Of a DNA stretch of 64,000 nucleotides, positions 33,601 through 46,238 are shown piece by piece. Position numbers and translations under genes: made by a program. Position 1 is the first letter of the stretch; every line of letters starts with the position of its first letter. Source of the stretch: Diplosphaera chodatii. Its lineage: Eukaryota > Chlorophyta > Trebouxiophyceae > Prasiolales > Stichococcaceae. The stretch lies in assembly GCA_032358165.1 (NCBI GenBank), contig JAALGY010000010.1, positions 868,001 through 932,000 on the forward strand. The letters run 5' to 3'. The notes under the pieces are model-generated. The model saw only the letters and a list, made by a program, of their open reading frames with translations, was not told the DNA's origin and made no database searches.

Positions 33601-35524
33601 TGAAGCTTCAGACCAGCCTCCTAGCGTCAGACCAGTCTCCTTTGGAGGTTGAGGTGCCTACCTGAGGATGGCTGTTTCATGTGCAACAGGCGCTGTCGCG
33701 AACACAGTCACTGGCGAGCTCGCCGGCCAGGACTGCCAGCACCCCGCAGCCGTGGGGCCGCGCGCGGAACCCGCGCTCCGCTGCCGCCGCCGCCGCCGCG
33801 GGCCCGCCGCCGCTGAGGCGCTCCGGCCAGGACGCCAACATGGCGTCGTCCTCCAACCCAGCCTCGGCTGTTGATGCATCCCGGCGCCTAGTCACGTCGT
33901 CATCGGCAGTTGTTGTGCCTCCGCCCGGCAAGGAGTCGGCGCCCGCCGCTCTTAGCTCCCGTCAGCGTGCGCCGGTGCCGCAGACCGGCAGCGTGACTGC
34001 GTCGCCGCCGGCAAAGGCCCAGCCCCGCCGCCAGTGCAGCGGCGGCAGCGCGACTGAAAGCATGGCCGCCAGCTTCTGCGCCATGCCGCGCTCGCACGCC
34101 ATCAGCGGCCACTGCCTCCGCTCCAGCAGGTGCGGACAGTGTCGTGGCTGCAGGCTGACAGCCTTCAGGACGACACAGTGTCAGACGGCCCAGCACCTGC
34201 AAATCTAGTTTGCGTCATCCTGCCCCCGCTAAAAAGCAGTGCAGAGGACGGATGATCAGCCCTGTCCTGCCCGTCGCTGTATGTATGCGAGCTGTCTGCT
34301 CCATGACGCTGGCCTCATGTTGTGCAGCGAGGCGCTGCTGTTCACTGATGTGGATGAGCGGGAGAGTGCCCCGCGTGCTCCGGCGGTGTTGCCATCCAGC
34401 CCCTCTGGCCCCAGCATGATCCGGCGCAAGGTGCATACCCATTCCATTATATATGCTGGCGTTGGCTCAGATGTTTGCTGCAGCATGGGCACACTGCTGG
34501 GACGTCCTTGCTCCCATGACAATGGCGTTGTGCACAGGTGCTTCCTTGTCGTACTCACATTGCCGCTCCACGCCTGCCCCTTGAGGGTCGTGAGCAGCGA
34601 TGCCTGGCTGATGCAGGGCACCGTTGCAGCTGATCTGCAGCGAGCAGCGACGGTCATGGGGACGGACATGGCCGCTGAGGCGCGGGCTGTGGGACGCAAG
34701 CGCCGGGCTGATAGCGCCGCAAACGGCTCGGTGACTACTGACAGCTTGGCTCAGATGCGCTTTGCACAGCACCAACCAGCCTGCAACCTTCTTGCTGGCT
34801 TCGGTTCCGAACCTGCTGAAACACTAGGAAAGTTTGCCCTGCAGGCCAAGACCGAGATACCAGAGAGCTTCAAATGCAAGCGCGACACAGCCAAGCTGCA
34901 GGCCGCCATTGCCAAATCAGTGGGCGCCTCTGCTGCTGTCAAAACGCAGCAAGGCAGCATGCCAGCCCCAAGTGCCTTTGGCATGCAGTCTAGCGATGTC
35001 ACTCCCGCCGCCGCCGCCGCTGCTGCTCCGCAGAGCACCAACTGCACGAACACCTTTGCACGCATCAGCGACAGCAGCGGCGGCGGCAGCGGCGGCGGCG
35101 GCAGCAGCATCCGGCGCCCCAGCGGCGGCGCAGCATCCGACAACAGCTCCGCGCTGCGCAGCAGCAACTCTGACGGCTCCAACACTGCCAGGTAGGATCT
35201 CGCACGACCTGTCGACGGTATGTTGCTGTTCCAACCATCGTTATGGCGTCTGCATGGTCTGCTGCCTGCCAGACACATCTGCTGTTATTCTGCTGCAGCG
35301 GCGGCAAGGCATCGCCGAGCAGCATGTCGACGGACAGCGCCTACGGCCGGGCCGCGCCGGAGTCGCTGCGCAGCAAGTTCAAGGGCCGCACCCCCGCACT
35401 TGGCGCCGTGACCGCTGGCGGCAGCGGCGGCAAGCTCTCCTCCATCCCCGAGCCCGACCCGCCGCTGCCGGCCAAGGCACGCGGCTTCTTTGCGGGCTTC
35501 AAGGCCATCCTCCGCTGGACCTGA
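30662..35524 (+). CDS. Large protein of unknown family, Ser/Ala-rich C-terminal half
   Basis: Thirteen exons: 30662-30848, 30931-31056 (or from 30898), 31600-31801, 31992-32136, 32314-32422, 32598-32689, 32842-32952, 33139-33231, 33436-33546, 33690-34129, 34328-34430, 34617-35191, 35299-35524. Phases agree; about 839 residues. I do not recognise the family. The N-terminal 330 residues look globular: NAMLDTPVWLAYSLSNMI, FFAWVAGVARSAAASG, LFLLTHRGATFAV, TMHVFDPLGCTLHP, ADFFHRRFHHTLK. The pattern 'strand, HRG-TFAV, then VFDPLG' recalls papain-fold proteases, but no catalytic set can be assigned. The C-terminal 450 residues are low-complexity Ser/Ala/Pro/Gly with basic patches (GRKRRADS) and end in a conserved-looking KARGFFAGFKAILRW. 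The start is the first ATG of the open frame and may be too short. Confidence 0.6.
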
Positions 35525-37132
35525 GCGCCCGCAGCAGCTGCTGCCAGCTGGCGCACTGCAGCCAGCTCTACAGGGGGCGCACCCGGCGCCTTCATCATGC
35601 ATAAGCAGCGCCAGGCGACACTGGTGGAGGCTTCCTCTACCGAGCGGGAGCCTGGCCTGCGGGGCAAGCCTCACCAGCATCATCGAGTGCCGGTAGAATG
35701 AATAGTGCACGTTCGCCTGGTGGTATCGACCACAGCGTGCTATGCACAAAAGCCCATACAAATCAATAAAAACTACAAGGCACAGATGCTGCGGCGGCTA
35801 TGGCGGGCTCAAACGCCGCTGGGTCAGCCGCCAGCACGCATGTCAGTGCCGCACAGCCTTGCAGGCGCCTTCACTTATTCGATGCCCACTGCGGGCAGTA
35901 GCTGCTTCGCTTATGCTTGCATCGGTGCTGCCTGGACATCGGTTGTACTGCAATATGGTAGGCATTGGCTTCATTCCGATTCATAGACGATTCATAAATG
36001 GTTCAAACCTGCGCCAGTATATATTAGAGCGTGGAGGTTTCGTCAATCAGCAGTGCTGCAGCAGAGCCTAGAAGAGGGGCTTTCGATCTCAACTTATGTT
36101 AGTATGGGAGCCAATGTTCTGTTGGTTTCATAGGCTGGCTTTGTCGCTGCTGGGACCGTGGGCAGGGGGTTATTGTGGGCTGGTGCATGCAGACCACCAG
36201 CTGCTGCACTGGCGTCATGGGGCCCCCTTGCTTCTGTCGGCAGGTTGCTACAACCCCATTCTTCGGCTTGATTGAAACACGCTATGGTTTGGGTGTCAGG
36301 CAGGTGCTGCGGGGTGGGCTGCTTGAGGCTTCTTTGGTTGGCTGCGATTCCATACAACACCACCATTGAAGTTCATACCTGTATGGTCAAATGTGTGTAA
36401 ACTTTACATGGTTCATCTAGCTCTACTCTCAAACCATTAATCTTTCACATGCACCTCCCACATGTTGATCTCGAGTCACATCTGTCTTTGAATCGAATGA
36501 CCTAGCTTCTCGCTCCAGGGCAACTGCACCTGAGATCGGAGCTTCCTCCGACCCGGCACTCGCCGCAGAAGGACGGCTGCAAGAAGCCGAGCCACTCTGA
36601 CGCTACTGAACCGCTTTCAGTTCCCGCTGGTGTCCCTCGCACTTCCGCATCCCTCGGCCGCCCTTCAGCCGCTGCAGGTCAGCGCGCCGCAGCGTGCGCA
36701 GTGCACGCGCAGCTGCGCGCACGCAGCACCGCCGTACGGTCCGATCTCCGACCGTAGAGCAGCGGCAATGGCATCCAGCTTCAAGGGCGTCCTCCTTGAT
36801 GGCCTGATGGTGCACAACTGCACTCTGTTGTCTCTGTCACTGTAACTTGCGCCCTCGAGGCACGCCAGGGGATCTGCATGCTCACCTTGCCGTGCCCGCA
36901 TAGTATGAGAGCCATGAGTGCACCTTTGCAACCAGTACCGAGTGTTCTGTGCTGCGTTGCGTTCTGAAATCAACACTTGCAACCATGCGCTGCCCGGACA
37001 GAGCATGCCAGGGCACACATGCTAGCCAAGTAAGCAACGTCAGCAAACATGCTGAACGCATGCAGTTCCTCGATGTGAAGATCATCGGAGCAAACTTGCT
37101 ATCTGACACCGCAGGGCCACGCTACCGACTAC
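35525..37132. other. Intergenic region before Ro60
   Basis: About 1.6 kb, the longest gene-free stretch, and AT-richer around 36360-36480. It should hold the 3' UTR of the unknown gene and the Ro60 promoter/5' UTR. Open frames here show no splice logic or family motifs. An acceptor-like CCGCAG at 37109-37114 leaves room for an untranslated or short coding 5' exon of Ro60. Confidence 0.4.
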
Positions 37133-40100
37133 ATGGGGGCAGTCCCGCAGAGTGAGCCGCTCAACGACCAGCAGGTGGCCAACAATGCCGGCGGCTTCAG
37201 CTTCCAGGCGAGTCAGCTTATATTCTGTCTGGGTGCTTCTGTGGTTTGCGACCGACGAAGAATGGTGCAACCGTGCATGATGTCAATTTCAGCTGCTGTG
37301 GTGTTGCAGGTTGACGGCATGGCCAGGTTGCGACGGTTCCTCATCATCGGCTCTGAGGTGCTGCATCAAATGAATGTGTCCTCATCAATCAAGAGCCATG
37401 TCTCACCACGTGCCCCTGATCACCTGCCTGCAAGCATGTGCTTATTGACGCGGCCACCATCGCTGCTGCTGTTTGCATTCGCAGGGCGGCACCTACTACG
37501 TCAGCGAGCAGCAGCTGACGCTGGAGGCGGCGCGCGGCGTGAAGGCGCTGCTGGACGCCGGCCAGGGGCTGCAGGTGGGGCGGCGTGCCCGAATGAAGTT
37601 CAGTGCCCCGGAAGGCCTGCTGCATGACCGGTGCTGTGCGTGGCCTGTGCCGCCGTGCAGTGGGCGCGGCGCCGACGCATGTCCGTCACGGTGTTCAGGT
37701 GGTGGCGGAGGTCGTCAGGGTGTCCACCGAGGGCCGCGCGCCGAAGCAGGGACCCGGCGTCTTCACCCTCGCCCTGTGCTGCAGGTGACCCCCAGCACAT
37801 GTGCTACGTCTTAGACGGCACGAGCGCGCACCAACGCCAAGCCCTTCCTCAGATCGATGCACGATCACGTACGAGCCCATGAGAATCGACGTGCTGACAC
37901 CACTCGTGAGCTGGGACCACATGTGTCGAGTGTGTCGCCTCGAACGCTGAGGTAGCAGCACTGCGCTGCAGGCTCGGCGACCAGGCGACCAAGTCGGCGG
38001 CGTACGCTGCGGTGCCGCGTGTCTGCCGTACCGCCTCCACCCTGTTCGACTTCGTCAACTTCGCCAAGCTCATCAACCAGGTCCGCCCCAGCGCGGCACA
38101 GCCTTGCAACATCGCCATGTGATCAGCTACAGCCTGCACATCGTCGGAAATAAAATCTGAGTGCTGCACGTGTTGCTGCATGTACTGCCAGGCTCGTCAC
38201 AGCACACCATTATGGTGAGCAGTGTGTTGTGGAGATTTGCACAGTGGGAACTCTGCAAAGTGCGACTGCACCTGAACTAACATGTATGACAGTGTATAAA
38301 GCCTCGCACGTGCAGGAGGTGGCAGAGTCGGAGGGGCGCAAGGTGGGGAATGCCTCCTGGGGCCGGGGCATGCGCCACGCCGTCGGCGGCTGGTTTGTCA
38401 CCAAGCCCCCCATGCAGCTGGCCTATCAGGTACTTGCTGACCCGCCCTCCAGGCCCACCTCACTATATTCCATTCATTCACACTGCACGATTTCTGCAAA
38501 GACCACATTGCACCCGACGTCACCATACGCCAGCATGTTCGGACGCAGTGCCAGCGCATGCATGCTCCGATGCAACAGGTGACGAAGTATGGGCAGCGCG
38601 GGGGGTGGAGCTGCCGCGACCTGCTGCGCCTGGCGCACCCGCAGGCCGACTTCATCCGCGTGCAGGCGGCGCGGCGGCAGGCGGAGCAGGCCGCAGGTGA
38701 TGCCCAGACCCAGTGTCTCAGAAGACCTTCCCGAGGCACGTGCACACACCTTTGCACGACAGTGTGTTTGATGCTTCCACCTCTGACGTCGTGTGCATAT
38801 GCCTCTTGGCTGGCAACCAGACTTGCCTGCGTGTCTGTACGCATCTCACACAGTCCCAGATGCATGAGCAGGGTGCCACAGGTATGTTCAGGAGGCTTGC
38901 CTGCTGTGCAGATGAGCTGCAGAGGGCGACGCTGGATGAGGAGGACGGCGACGAATGGCAGGTGGTCGGCGGCGGCGGCGCCAGCCAGGGCAGCGCCGCA
39001 CAGCCCTCAGACGCCAAGGCCACCCTGGACACGCGGGTGAACACCCAGGCCCCGGCTCCCACTGGCACCACCACAGCACGGCCCCTCTGCTGCACAGCTT
39101 TTGCCACTGACATCGGACACGCCTCAGCAAGGCAAGAGCGGTCGGCACCCATAGTGGAGCCTCGCGGACAGATAAACTCAGGCGCAGCCCATGCTGCTGC
39201 TCACAGGTGGAGGAGATGCAGCGGGTGCTGAAGTTTGTGGTGGACGAGGAGGCGGTGGACGAGGAGGCGCAGCCGGCGGGGGAGGGCGACGGCGGGGTGG
39301 CGCGGTACCTGGCGGCCGCGCACCGCCTGCGCAAGGCCCGGGCCCTCCTGGAGCCGCCGCCCAGCGCCAAGCCCGACACAGGTATGCGTCTGCAGGCTTG
39401 TCTCTTCCCGTGTGGTGCAAGAGGCTCAGGTGGTGCCGACTTGCTTAGAGCCTATATCCCCGCTCTCATGCTCCACAACTTGGAGCCCGGCACAGCTGTA
39501 CAGTGCCCTAGCATGCATTGTTCAAGGTTACATGCTCAGAAAGATATCAACATAAGCTCCAGTCAGCTCCAGTGGAAGCGCCTGGCATGTTCCTGCTGCA
39601 CAGTAGACGGATTGACAGCGCACATGACATTGTTCCTGTTGCTCACAGCAGAGGCGGGGGCACCAGCGGAGGCCATCCCTGCAGCGGCCGCTGACGCAGC
39701 CACTCCAGGGCCTGAGGAGCTGCCAGGCAGCCGCACGGCAGCACCCCCACAGGCAGCGGCGCCAGCGCCAGCAGTCCCTGCCGCAGACGAGGCTGCCGAG
39801 GAGCCGGCGGCGTCACAGCCGGCAGCCACGCAGCCATCCAGCAAGCGCCGAAAGGTCGGGCCTGTCTTGAAACATGGCGATGTCGGCAGTGCTGAAGCAC
39901 ATCATTTGCTTTCCCTCAGTCATCTGCTGTGGTGTTCCCTGCTTCCATGATCGACCTGCAGCACCTACATGTGGCGCCTTCGTGGATAGGGGAACAGCGG
40001 CTTGAGAGCCTATGTGATGGCTTGAAGTACAGTGTCCATACTGAACATGTGTGGGCTGTGTGTGCCTGGCAGGTGGAGAGGGTCAAGCAGCCAGTGGCGC

Positions 40101-42764
40101 CAATCACGCCCGAGGATGTGTGCTCCCTGATCCGCCGCCACCGGTTCAGCAGGTGCGGCATCCACCCGCTTGGCATTCTTGTCACCAGTGCTACATCCTG
40201 CAGTGTGGCCTATGCAGCAAAGGCAGCCCCTGCCTCTGCTGCTAACACGGGTCCGTACGATGGTGCTTCCCCGCGCCGCTGCAGGGAGCACATCGGCGAC
40301 ACGCGGCTGCTGAAGAGCCTGGACGTGTGGGGCGCGCTGCTGGACGTGGGCATGCCCTTCGCCGCGCTCACCCGCAACCTGGGCCGCCTGACCTCCCTGG
40401 GTGAGCCGGCACACCCCCTGCTGACACCCCCTGCATACGGCAGCGCGGTGCGAAGCCAGCACAGCGCTGCCATATGCAGGGCTACTTCGGTTCCATCACT
40501 ACAATGCATGGATGGGCAACAGCACCTCGCGTGCTGCTGGCTTCGGCAGTTGACAGCAGTCTCATCGAACCCTACCACACTCTCCATCCTATTGGCCCTA
40601 AGAAGTGTTCACTGGTAATGAGAAGTTCTCAAACTCGCAGGCGCCTTTGACGAGGCGCGGTGCAGCCGGGCGGCGGACCACCTGGCGGCCGTCACCCGGC
40701 GCTTCCGGGACCCCGACTCCATGAAGGTGCACAGCATGGCGGAGTCTCGCCAGCATCTCCTGAGCACTTGTAACGCTTGGGGCTACATGTTTCTGCCTTC
40801 CTTTGTGTCAGGAGTCATGACTGTGCTTGGCTGCAGGCGGCACGGGCGCACCCCGTTGTGCTGCTGAACGCGCTGCGGGTGTACGCGCGCGGCCAGGGCG
40901 ACAAGGGCAGCCTGTCGGTGAGCGCCAGTGCTGCCTGCCAGCAGTCGCCATACTGGCGTTTCCACGTTCTGCAGCCTTCAGTGTCCTTTGGACGTGCAGC
41001 GAGTGCAGTCCTGGTTTGACCAACCGCATCACTGTCAGCATGAAATCGCAAACCGCAAACCCTTTTGCACTGAGTGCAGTGGGAAGCGCACCCCGCGGTG
41101 ACCGCCGCCCTGGACGCGGGCTTCTACCACGCCTTCCGCAACGTGCAGCCCACCGGCAAGCGCTTCCTGCTGGGCGTCGACGTCAGCGGGTCCATGGGCG
41201 GCAACAGGTGAGTGGGCCAGGGGCACCGCCCAACATGCGCGCCACAGCAGCGGGCTGTGGACGGCTGCACACCAGAGAAGCGGTCCGAAATTGCTGTACA
41301 GCATGCACATGGCCAGGTTTGTAATCCATGTGGGCCATCTGCTGTGGGACTGTTGCAAATAGGCCAAGCTGATTTGCAGTTGGGAAGTGCACGTGGCTGC
41401 AGTGCACCACCTGCAGCTGCCGTGCTGTCGGGTCGCAGACTGCTGACTGCCGCCTGCTGTGTGCCGCTCAGGTGCGCCGGCATGTCGGGCCTGACGGCGC
41501 AGGAGGCGGCGGCGGCGGTGGCGATGGCGCTGCTGCGGACCGAGGGGCAGAGCCGCGTGACGTCCTGCGCCTTCAGCACCACATTCTCGGTGAGCGGCTG
41601 CCGATCGCTTTGGCCAGTGGGCCCAAGCACACTGCTTGCTTCTGGTGCCGGTCCACTGTGCTGTGTGACCTGTGTGGTGTGCTGCCCTCCTCGCATCCTC
41701 CGCATCATGCCGGCGGACCTTTGGGTGGAGGGCAGAGTCCCCGCCATGAGGACCCACTGCAGGGGTGGAATCAGTCAAGTGATTATGATCACGTGACCAC
41801 CGCCCCTTCCTCCTGCCCTGTAGCCGCTGGACCTGCGGGCGGAGGACACCCTGCAGCAGGCGCTGCACAAGACGCTGAACCGGAACTTCGGCGGCACCGA
41901 CTGCGCGCTGCCGATGGTGTACGCGCTGGAGAAGGGCCTCAAGGTCCGTACTCGGATCTGCATGTCCACTGCATTTTGCTGCTGCCCGGCTGTGGAGCTC
42001 CATGTGCTGGCACGCGAGCACAGGCTGTGCACCCACGGGATGCTGGGCCTGACAGCCAGGGTCGGGCTCTGTGGTTGTGAGCTGTTGCACCCTATCCCGC
42101 CATGTGCAGCAGCCACGTCCCGTGCCTGGCGTCAGCGGGAGGACAAGTCTAGATCAGTGCAGCACATGCTGATGCTGGCAGCATTGCCATCACTGCGCCG
42201 GCGTGGGCACCTGCAACCGAGTGTCATGGCCACTGCTGCGCGCAGGTGGACTGCTTCGTGGTGCTGACCGACAACGAGACGTGGGCGGGCAGGGTCCACC
42301 CGCCGACCGCGCTGCAGCAGTACCGCAGCAAGACGGGCATCCCGGCGCGCCTGCTGGTGCGCTGCCAAGCCCTACCCCTTCACACGGTGGCCAACCCAGT
42401 AGCTGCTTCATGCACTGCGACAGCACTGGCGGCGGGGATGCTGCTGCTGCTATGCCTCCACATGCTCTGCAGCTGGTTGGACCTGCTCTCAGTGCGCCGC
42501 CAGCCTGCAGAGCGAAGGCGCGCACCAGGGCAGGGTCGCACGGTTGCAGGGGGCTGTGCCACGCATCGCATGACGATGCATGCACCTGGCTGCAAGGAGA
42601 CTAAACCCTGACCTCAGTCTTGATACACCTGTGTGCAGGTGCTGGCGTTTGCGGGGACCGAGCACACGGTGGCCGACCCGGACGACGCGGGCATGCTGGA
42701 CGTGCCCGGGCTGGACGCTGGGGTGCCGGAGGTCATGCGCCAGTTCGTGCTGGGCGAGCTGTGA
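37133..42764 (+). CDS. Ro60-like RNA-binding protein (TROVE and vWA domains)
   Basis: Nineteen exons: 37133-37207, 37310-37357, 37485-37574, 37699-37784, 37972-38080, 38316-38429, 38579-38696, 38912-39036, 39207-39381, 39649-39854, 40073-40152, 40285-40400, 40641-40726, 40837-40917, 41080-41207, 41472-41589, 41824-41943, 42246-42356, 42639-42764. All phases match; 703 residues. The TROVE HEAT-like ring is clear: MARLRRFLIIGSEGGTYYVS (residues 28-47), GRAPKQGPGVFTLALC, WGRGMRHAVGGWF and LTRNLGRLTSLGAF. The vWA domain has a MIDAS motif DVSGSMGG near residue 537, with GGTDCALPM and LTDNETWAG following. It ends MLDVPGLDAGVPEVMRQFVL. Ro60 binds misfolded small RNAs and Y RNAs in the cytoplasm. Residues of about 214-382 form an acidic, then Ala/Pro-rich insertion with an SKRRK patch, explaining the extra length over the usual 540. 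The first intron has a GC donor. Confidence 0.92.
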
Positions 42765-43572
42765 GCCCCGAGGGTTTAGGGTTTAGCAGCGGCGCGGCTG
42801 CTGGGCGCGCTGGCTGCATGCGGCGCGGCTGCGGCCGGCACAGGCGTCCTCGGGCGCCAAGGACGGTGGAGGCTGATTCTGGTGGCGCCGGACCTCACAT
42901 GGACGGGGAGCCATGAGCGGCGGACTCATGGGCAGCGGCCGGCGGGATGGCTGGCGGCCGTGTGCAGGCAGCCTTCTCGTCGTTCAGCTGCGGTGGCTGC
43001 TGTGTGCGACTGGAACATCACAATCATGCCCAGTGTGGCCATGTCCAGCGCTGCAGTACAGCTCTGGGGCAAAGGCGCGGGACCAATGTGTACAGGAATC
43101 AGCAGTGAGCAAGCAGGCGATTGTGTGTAGCAGTATAGATATGTACTCTGGCAGTTCAATCAGTGGCCTTGTAGGCATCGTAGCACCAGGCATGCCCCGA
43201 AGCTATGCCGTATCGGAGGAGGGTGCATGGGTGGGATCAGCATCCTCGGCTGACCACTTAATGCCACACATTTGCTGTCGACCTTTGTTGCTACCGCAAG
43301 CGTAGTGATTGTGGAATGTCGCACCTTAGCTGATGGTGCGAATGAAACACAAATTGCCAATCTCAGCTTGTGAACATGCTGTTTATCAGCTTGGCCAGAT
43401 TGTAAAGTGTTGAACATGGTTTCGGTTGCAGTTGGCTGCCGTATGTTGCCAGCGCTGTACTTCCTTGGTGTAGACCCCACAAGGTTTTGTACGACGATGA
43501 TGTGAGGAGCTTGTCTGTGCAGTGTCAACCCAAACCCTAAACAACCATGGCACAATCTCACAGACGGGTCTA
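42765..43572. other. Convergent intergenic region Ro60 / glycosyltransferase
   Basis: About 800 bp with presumed 3' UTRs. It contains two TTTAGGG units at 42774-42787 just after the Ro60 stop and a reverse-orientation single unit (AAACCCTAAAC) near 43530. No gene supported. Confidence 0.5.
42774..42787 (+). repeat. Short telomere-like (TTTAGGG)2 motif
   Basis: GGGTTTAGGGTTTAG lies about 10 bp after the Ro60 stop codon. TTTAGGG is the plant and green-algal telomere unit. Two units can arise by chance or as a telo-box. Confidence 0.5.
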
Positions 43573-46238
43573 TCAGACATTCTGGTGCTTGACATAGTCG
43601 CCGGGGCCGCAGCGGTGCCTGGGCGGCGTGGCGCCGCTGTCCTTCCAGTACTCTATGCCGTACGCCTGGTGATATCGTCCACTCATGAATGCCCCCAGGC
43701 GCCCGTAGCCAGAGTGCACTGTGAAGACCTGCAGCATTAGTGCATCATGGTAGATGCTGGGATGTGACGAGACCATTGGTACACTTTAGCTGAAGACCTG
43801 GCTGTCCTCGACCATCAGCTGAGACTCCCCATGGTATGGCCGGTGCTAGCAAGCGGGGGATCATGCAGGAAACTCCGCACGTTGGGTAGATGCTCATGCA
43901 CCTGGTAGTCTGTGAGCGACAGCAGCCACATCTCCGCGGCTGCCGTCCGGAATGCCCGCTTCCTGAGGGGTCGCACACCACAGTGAGGCTGCAGCGACAC
44001 ATCAATAGATGCTCACTGAGCATCCAAGCACCTGAAGAGCCGCTGGGCATCACCCTCCATAGAGCAAGCAAAATGCGGCTGCTCCCACTCATTGACCTGT
44101 CATCATCTTCCAGGTCCTGGTATTGGTGCAGCCCCCGCCGCTGCGCCTTCCGCTGCACCACAGCCAGCTTCCTGCTGTCCATGCGCGCGTGCGCGGCGCG
44201 GGTGTGCGCTACTGGCGCATCTACGGCTGTGACGAGCTTGTCGCTGTACGCATCGCGCGCCTGCCGCCGCAGCGCCAGCGAGTCTGTTGCCAGAAACCAC
44301 CGCACCTCCTGGGCAGCAGGATAGGGATACACCAAGAGGTCAGGTGTTCGGTAGGCCCTACGTGACGGTCAGGAAACATGCAGGAACACCCTGCCTATAG
44401 ACAGCAGCAATTGTCAAGCAGTTACGATGCGCACCAAAAGCCTACCTGAGCTGGCGAGGTGCGCCGTGACTCCTCGATCTGGGCAGCGCAGTCAAACCAC
44501 GCCTCGAACTGCGGCAGCGCTGCCGTCCCCTGGCGTTCCACCTGACACGCATTGCAGAAACAAGGTTGCCACCAAGAGCAAGGCACCATGTCATGCTAGA
44601 AAAGACACCGTGTAGCTATGGGCACATGCCACCCACGGTTTCAGTGGGAAGCACTGCAGATGCGAGCTCTGCAGACTGAAGCGCACACCAGCTGCTGGTC
44701 CCCGACGCGGATGTGGATGCCTATCCTCAGTGTGCCCGGGTCCAGCAGCGCCTGGAACTGCTCTGCATGCGGCGCAAGCGCCTCCGGCTTCAGGCGCAGC
44801 AGGAAGTCGACGCCGCAGGCAAACATGTTGCTCGGGTGCAGCCCCTGCAGAATACTAACATACCCCATGCATCGCTGAGTATGGACCATGCAACATGAGC
44901 AACCAAGAACACTGATCGGTGTGCTGAATGGACAGCCAAAGACTGAGAGAGTTCATGTCTACAGCTCACCATGCGAATGAGCTCCGCCTTGTGGTGCTTG
45001 TTGTCCAGGAGGCTGCGGATGAAGCCCTTGTGCGACGTCACCACCAGCGATGTGTGGTTGCTTCCAATGGTTCTTACATCCTGCAGATGCCTTCCGCAGC
45101 AGTCTGGCAATCAGCACTGCAGAGGTCTGTTGATGCTTTTTCGCTGGAATGCAATCGACTCAATAGTGAGCAGGGTGATGCTCACCCCATTCCTGATGGT
45201 GCGCGGCTCCCAGTCGTTTGCATGCCTATCGGCAGCAGACAGCTCGAACTGGTAGGTTGAGTCAGGATCGACGACGCTCTCGGACCTGCGACGAGGCAAG
45301 AGTATTGCTAGTGCCTTTTGCTCAACAGCTACTGCGGTGGGGTGGAGGCCTGAACACATGCCGGGGCTGATGGCAGGCACACCATGTCCAATTGATGTGG
45401 GGCTGGTCGAAAGCCCATTCGTAGGCGCCCAGGTCGCCGAAGGACATGGCGAAGGCGCGGCGCTGCAGCACCGCCACCCAGAACAGCGTGACCGCCCCCA
45501 CCAGGCTGTCTGCCAACCCTGCAGGCATGGCAAAACACCATCGCCACCGCCTCTTGTAGTGGTGCGCGTGACCCGCTGTACATAAACGCTGTCGAGCTCA
45601 GGAGTTTACATATATTCGCTTCATTGGCACACTGGCTGTGACATGATGCTTTTTCGACAGCATGCACACCATTTTCGCCGCGCGCCAGGAGGTATCGCGG
45701 CTCAGAGCGGCCAGCAAGCATGTCACGGTGCAGCTGCGCGTACTCCCGCTGCCAGCTGCCGTATCCGCAGTGGAGCAGCCTGCACCGCGTCGACGAGCAC
45801 ATGATTGAACCAGCTCTAAAGTGCTTTGCCTTCAGGAATGGCTGTGTTGGCCGCTTGATCAGAGCTTGCATAGCTGCTGGCGAGCTGCACCCTATTGGCT
45901 TGCATGCCGCAAATCTGCATCACGCCCCGCGCATTGACCTGACATGACCTTTATACCATACGTTTGAGACAAAGCACTCACCTCGAAACTGGCCATGAGT
46001 CGTTCTGGCTCGTCATCGTGAGCTGCGGTGTTGCCTCGGGGTGTGCACCAGCAGCGTCCGTGCTGCGGTCAGTTTTGTCCGCATCTGCAACCTTGTCAGC
46101 TGCCAGGGCGACACTTGGGCTGACGAGTGCCAGGAACATGTTTTCCGACGTTGTGCAGACCGTCAGCACCAGCGCCAAGATCACCAGCCCAGCTGTGAGC
46201 GGCCAGCTGCACTGCCGGCGTTTCATCGGGGTCGTCAT
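43573..46238 (-). CDS. Golgi-type glycosyltransferase, fucosyltransferase-like
   Basis: Ten minus-strand exons: 45982-46238, 45670-45779, 45383-45518, 45186-45285, 44970-45080, 44689-44844, 44446-44541, 44097-44308, 43902-43962, 43573-43728. Phases match; 464 residues. Residues 5-7 are basic (KRR) and 13-35 hydrophobic (LTAGLVILALVLTVC), a type II signal anchor typical of Golgi enzymes, followed by a stem rich in Ala, Asp and Thr. The catalytic part contains GLADSLVGAVTLFWVAVLQR, LRIGIHIRVGD near residue 280 (the HxRxGD-type motif of GT-B fucosyltransferases), EVRWFLATDSLALRRQA, AAAEMWLLSLTDYQ and HSGYGRLGAFMSG. That order matches GDP-fucose transferases of the GT23/37/65/68 group. The exact family and acceptor sugar cannot be decided. 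Confidence 0.72.
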
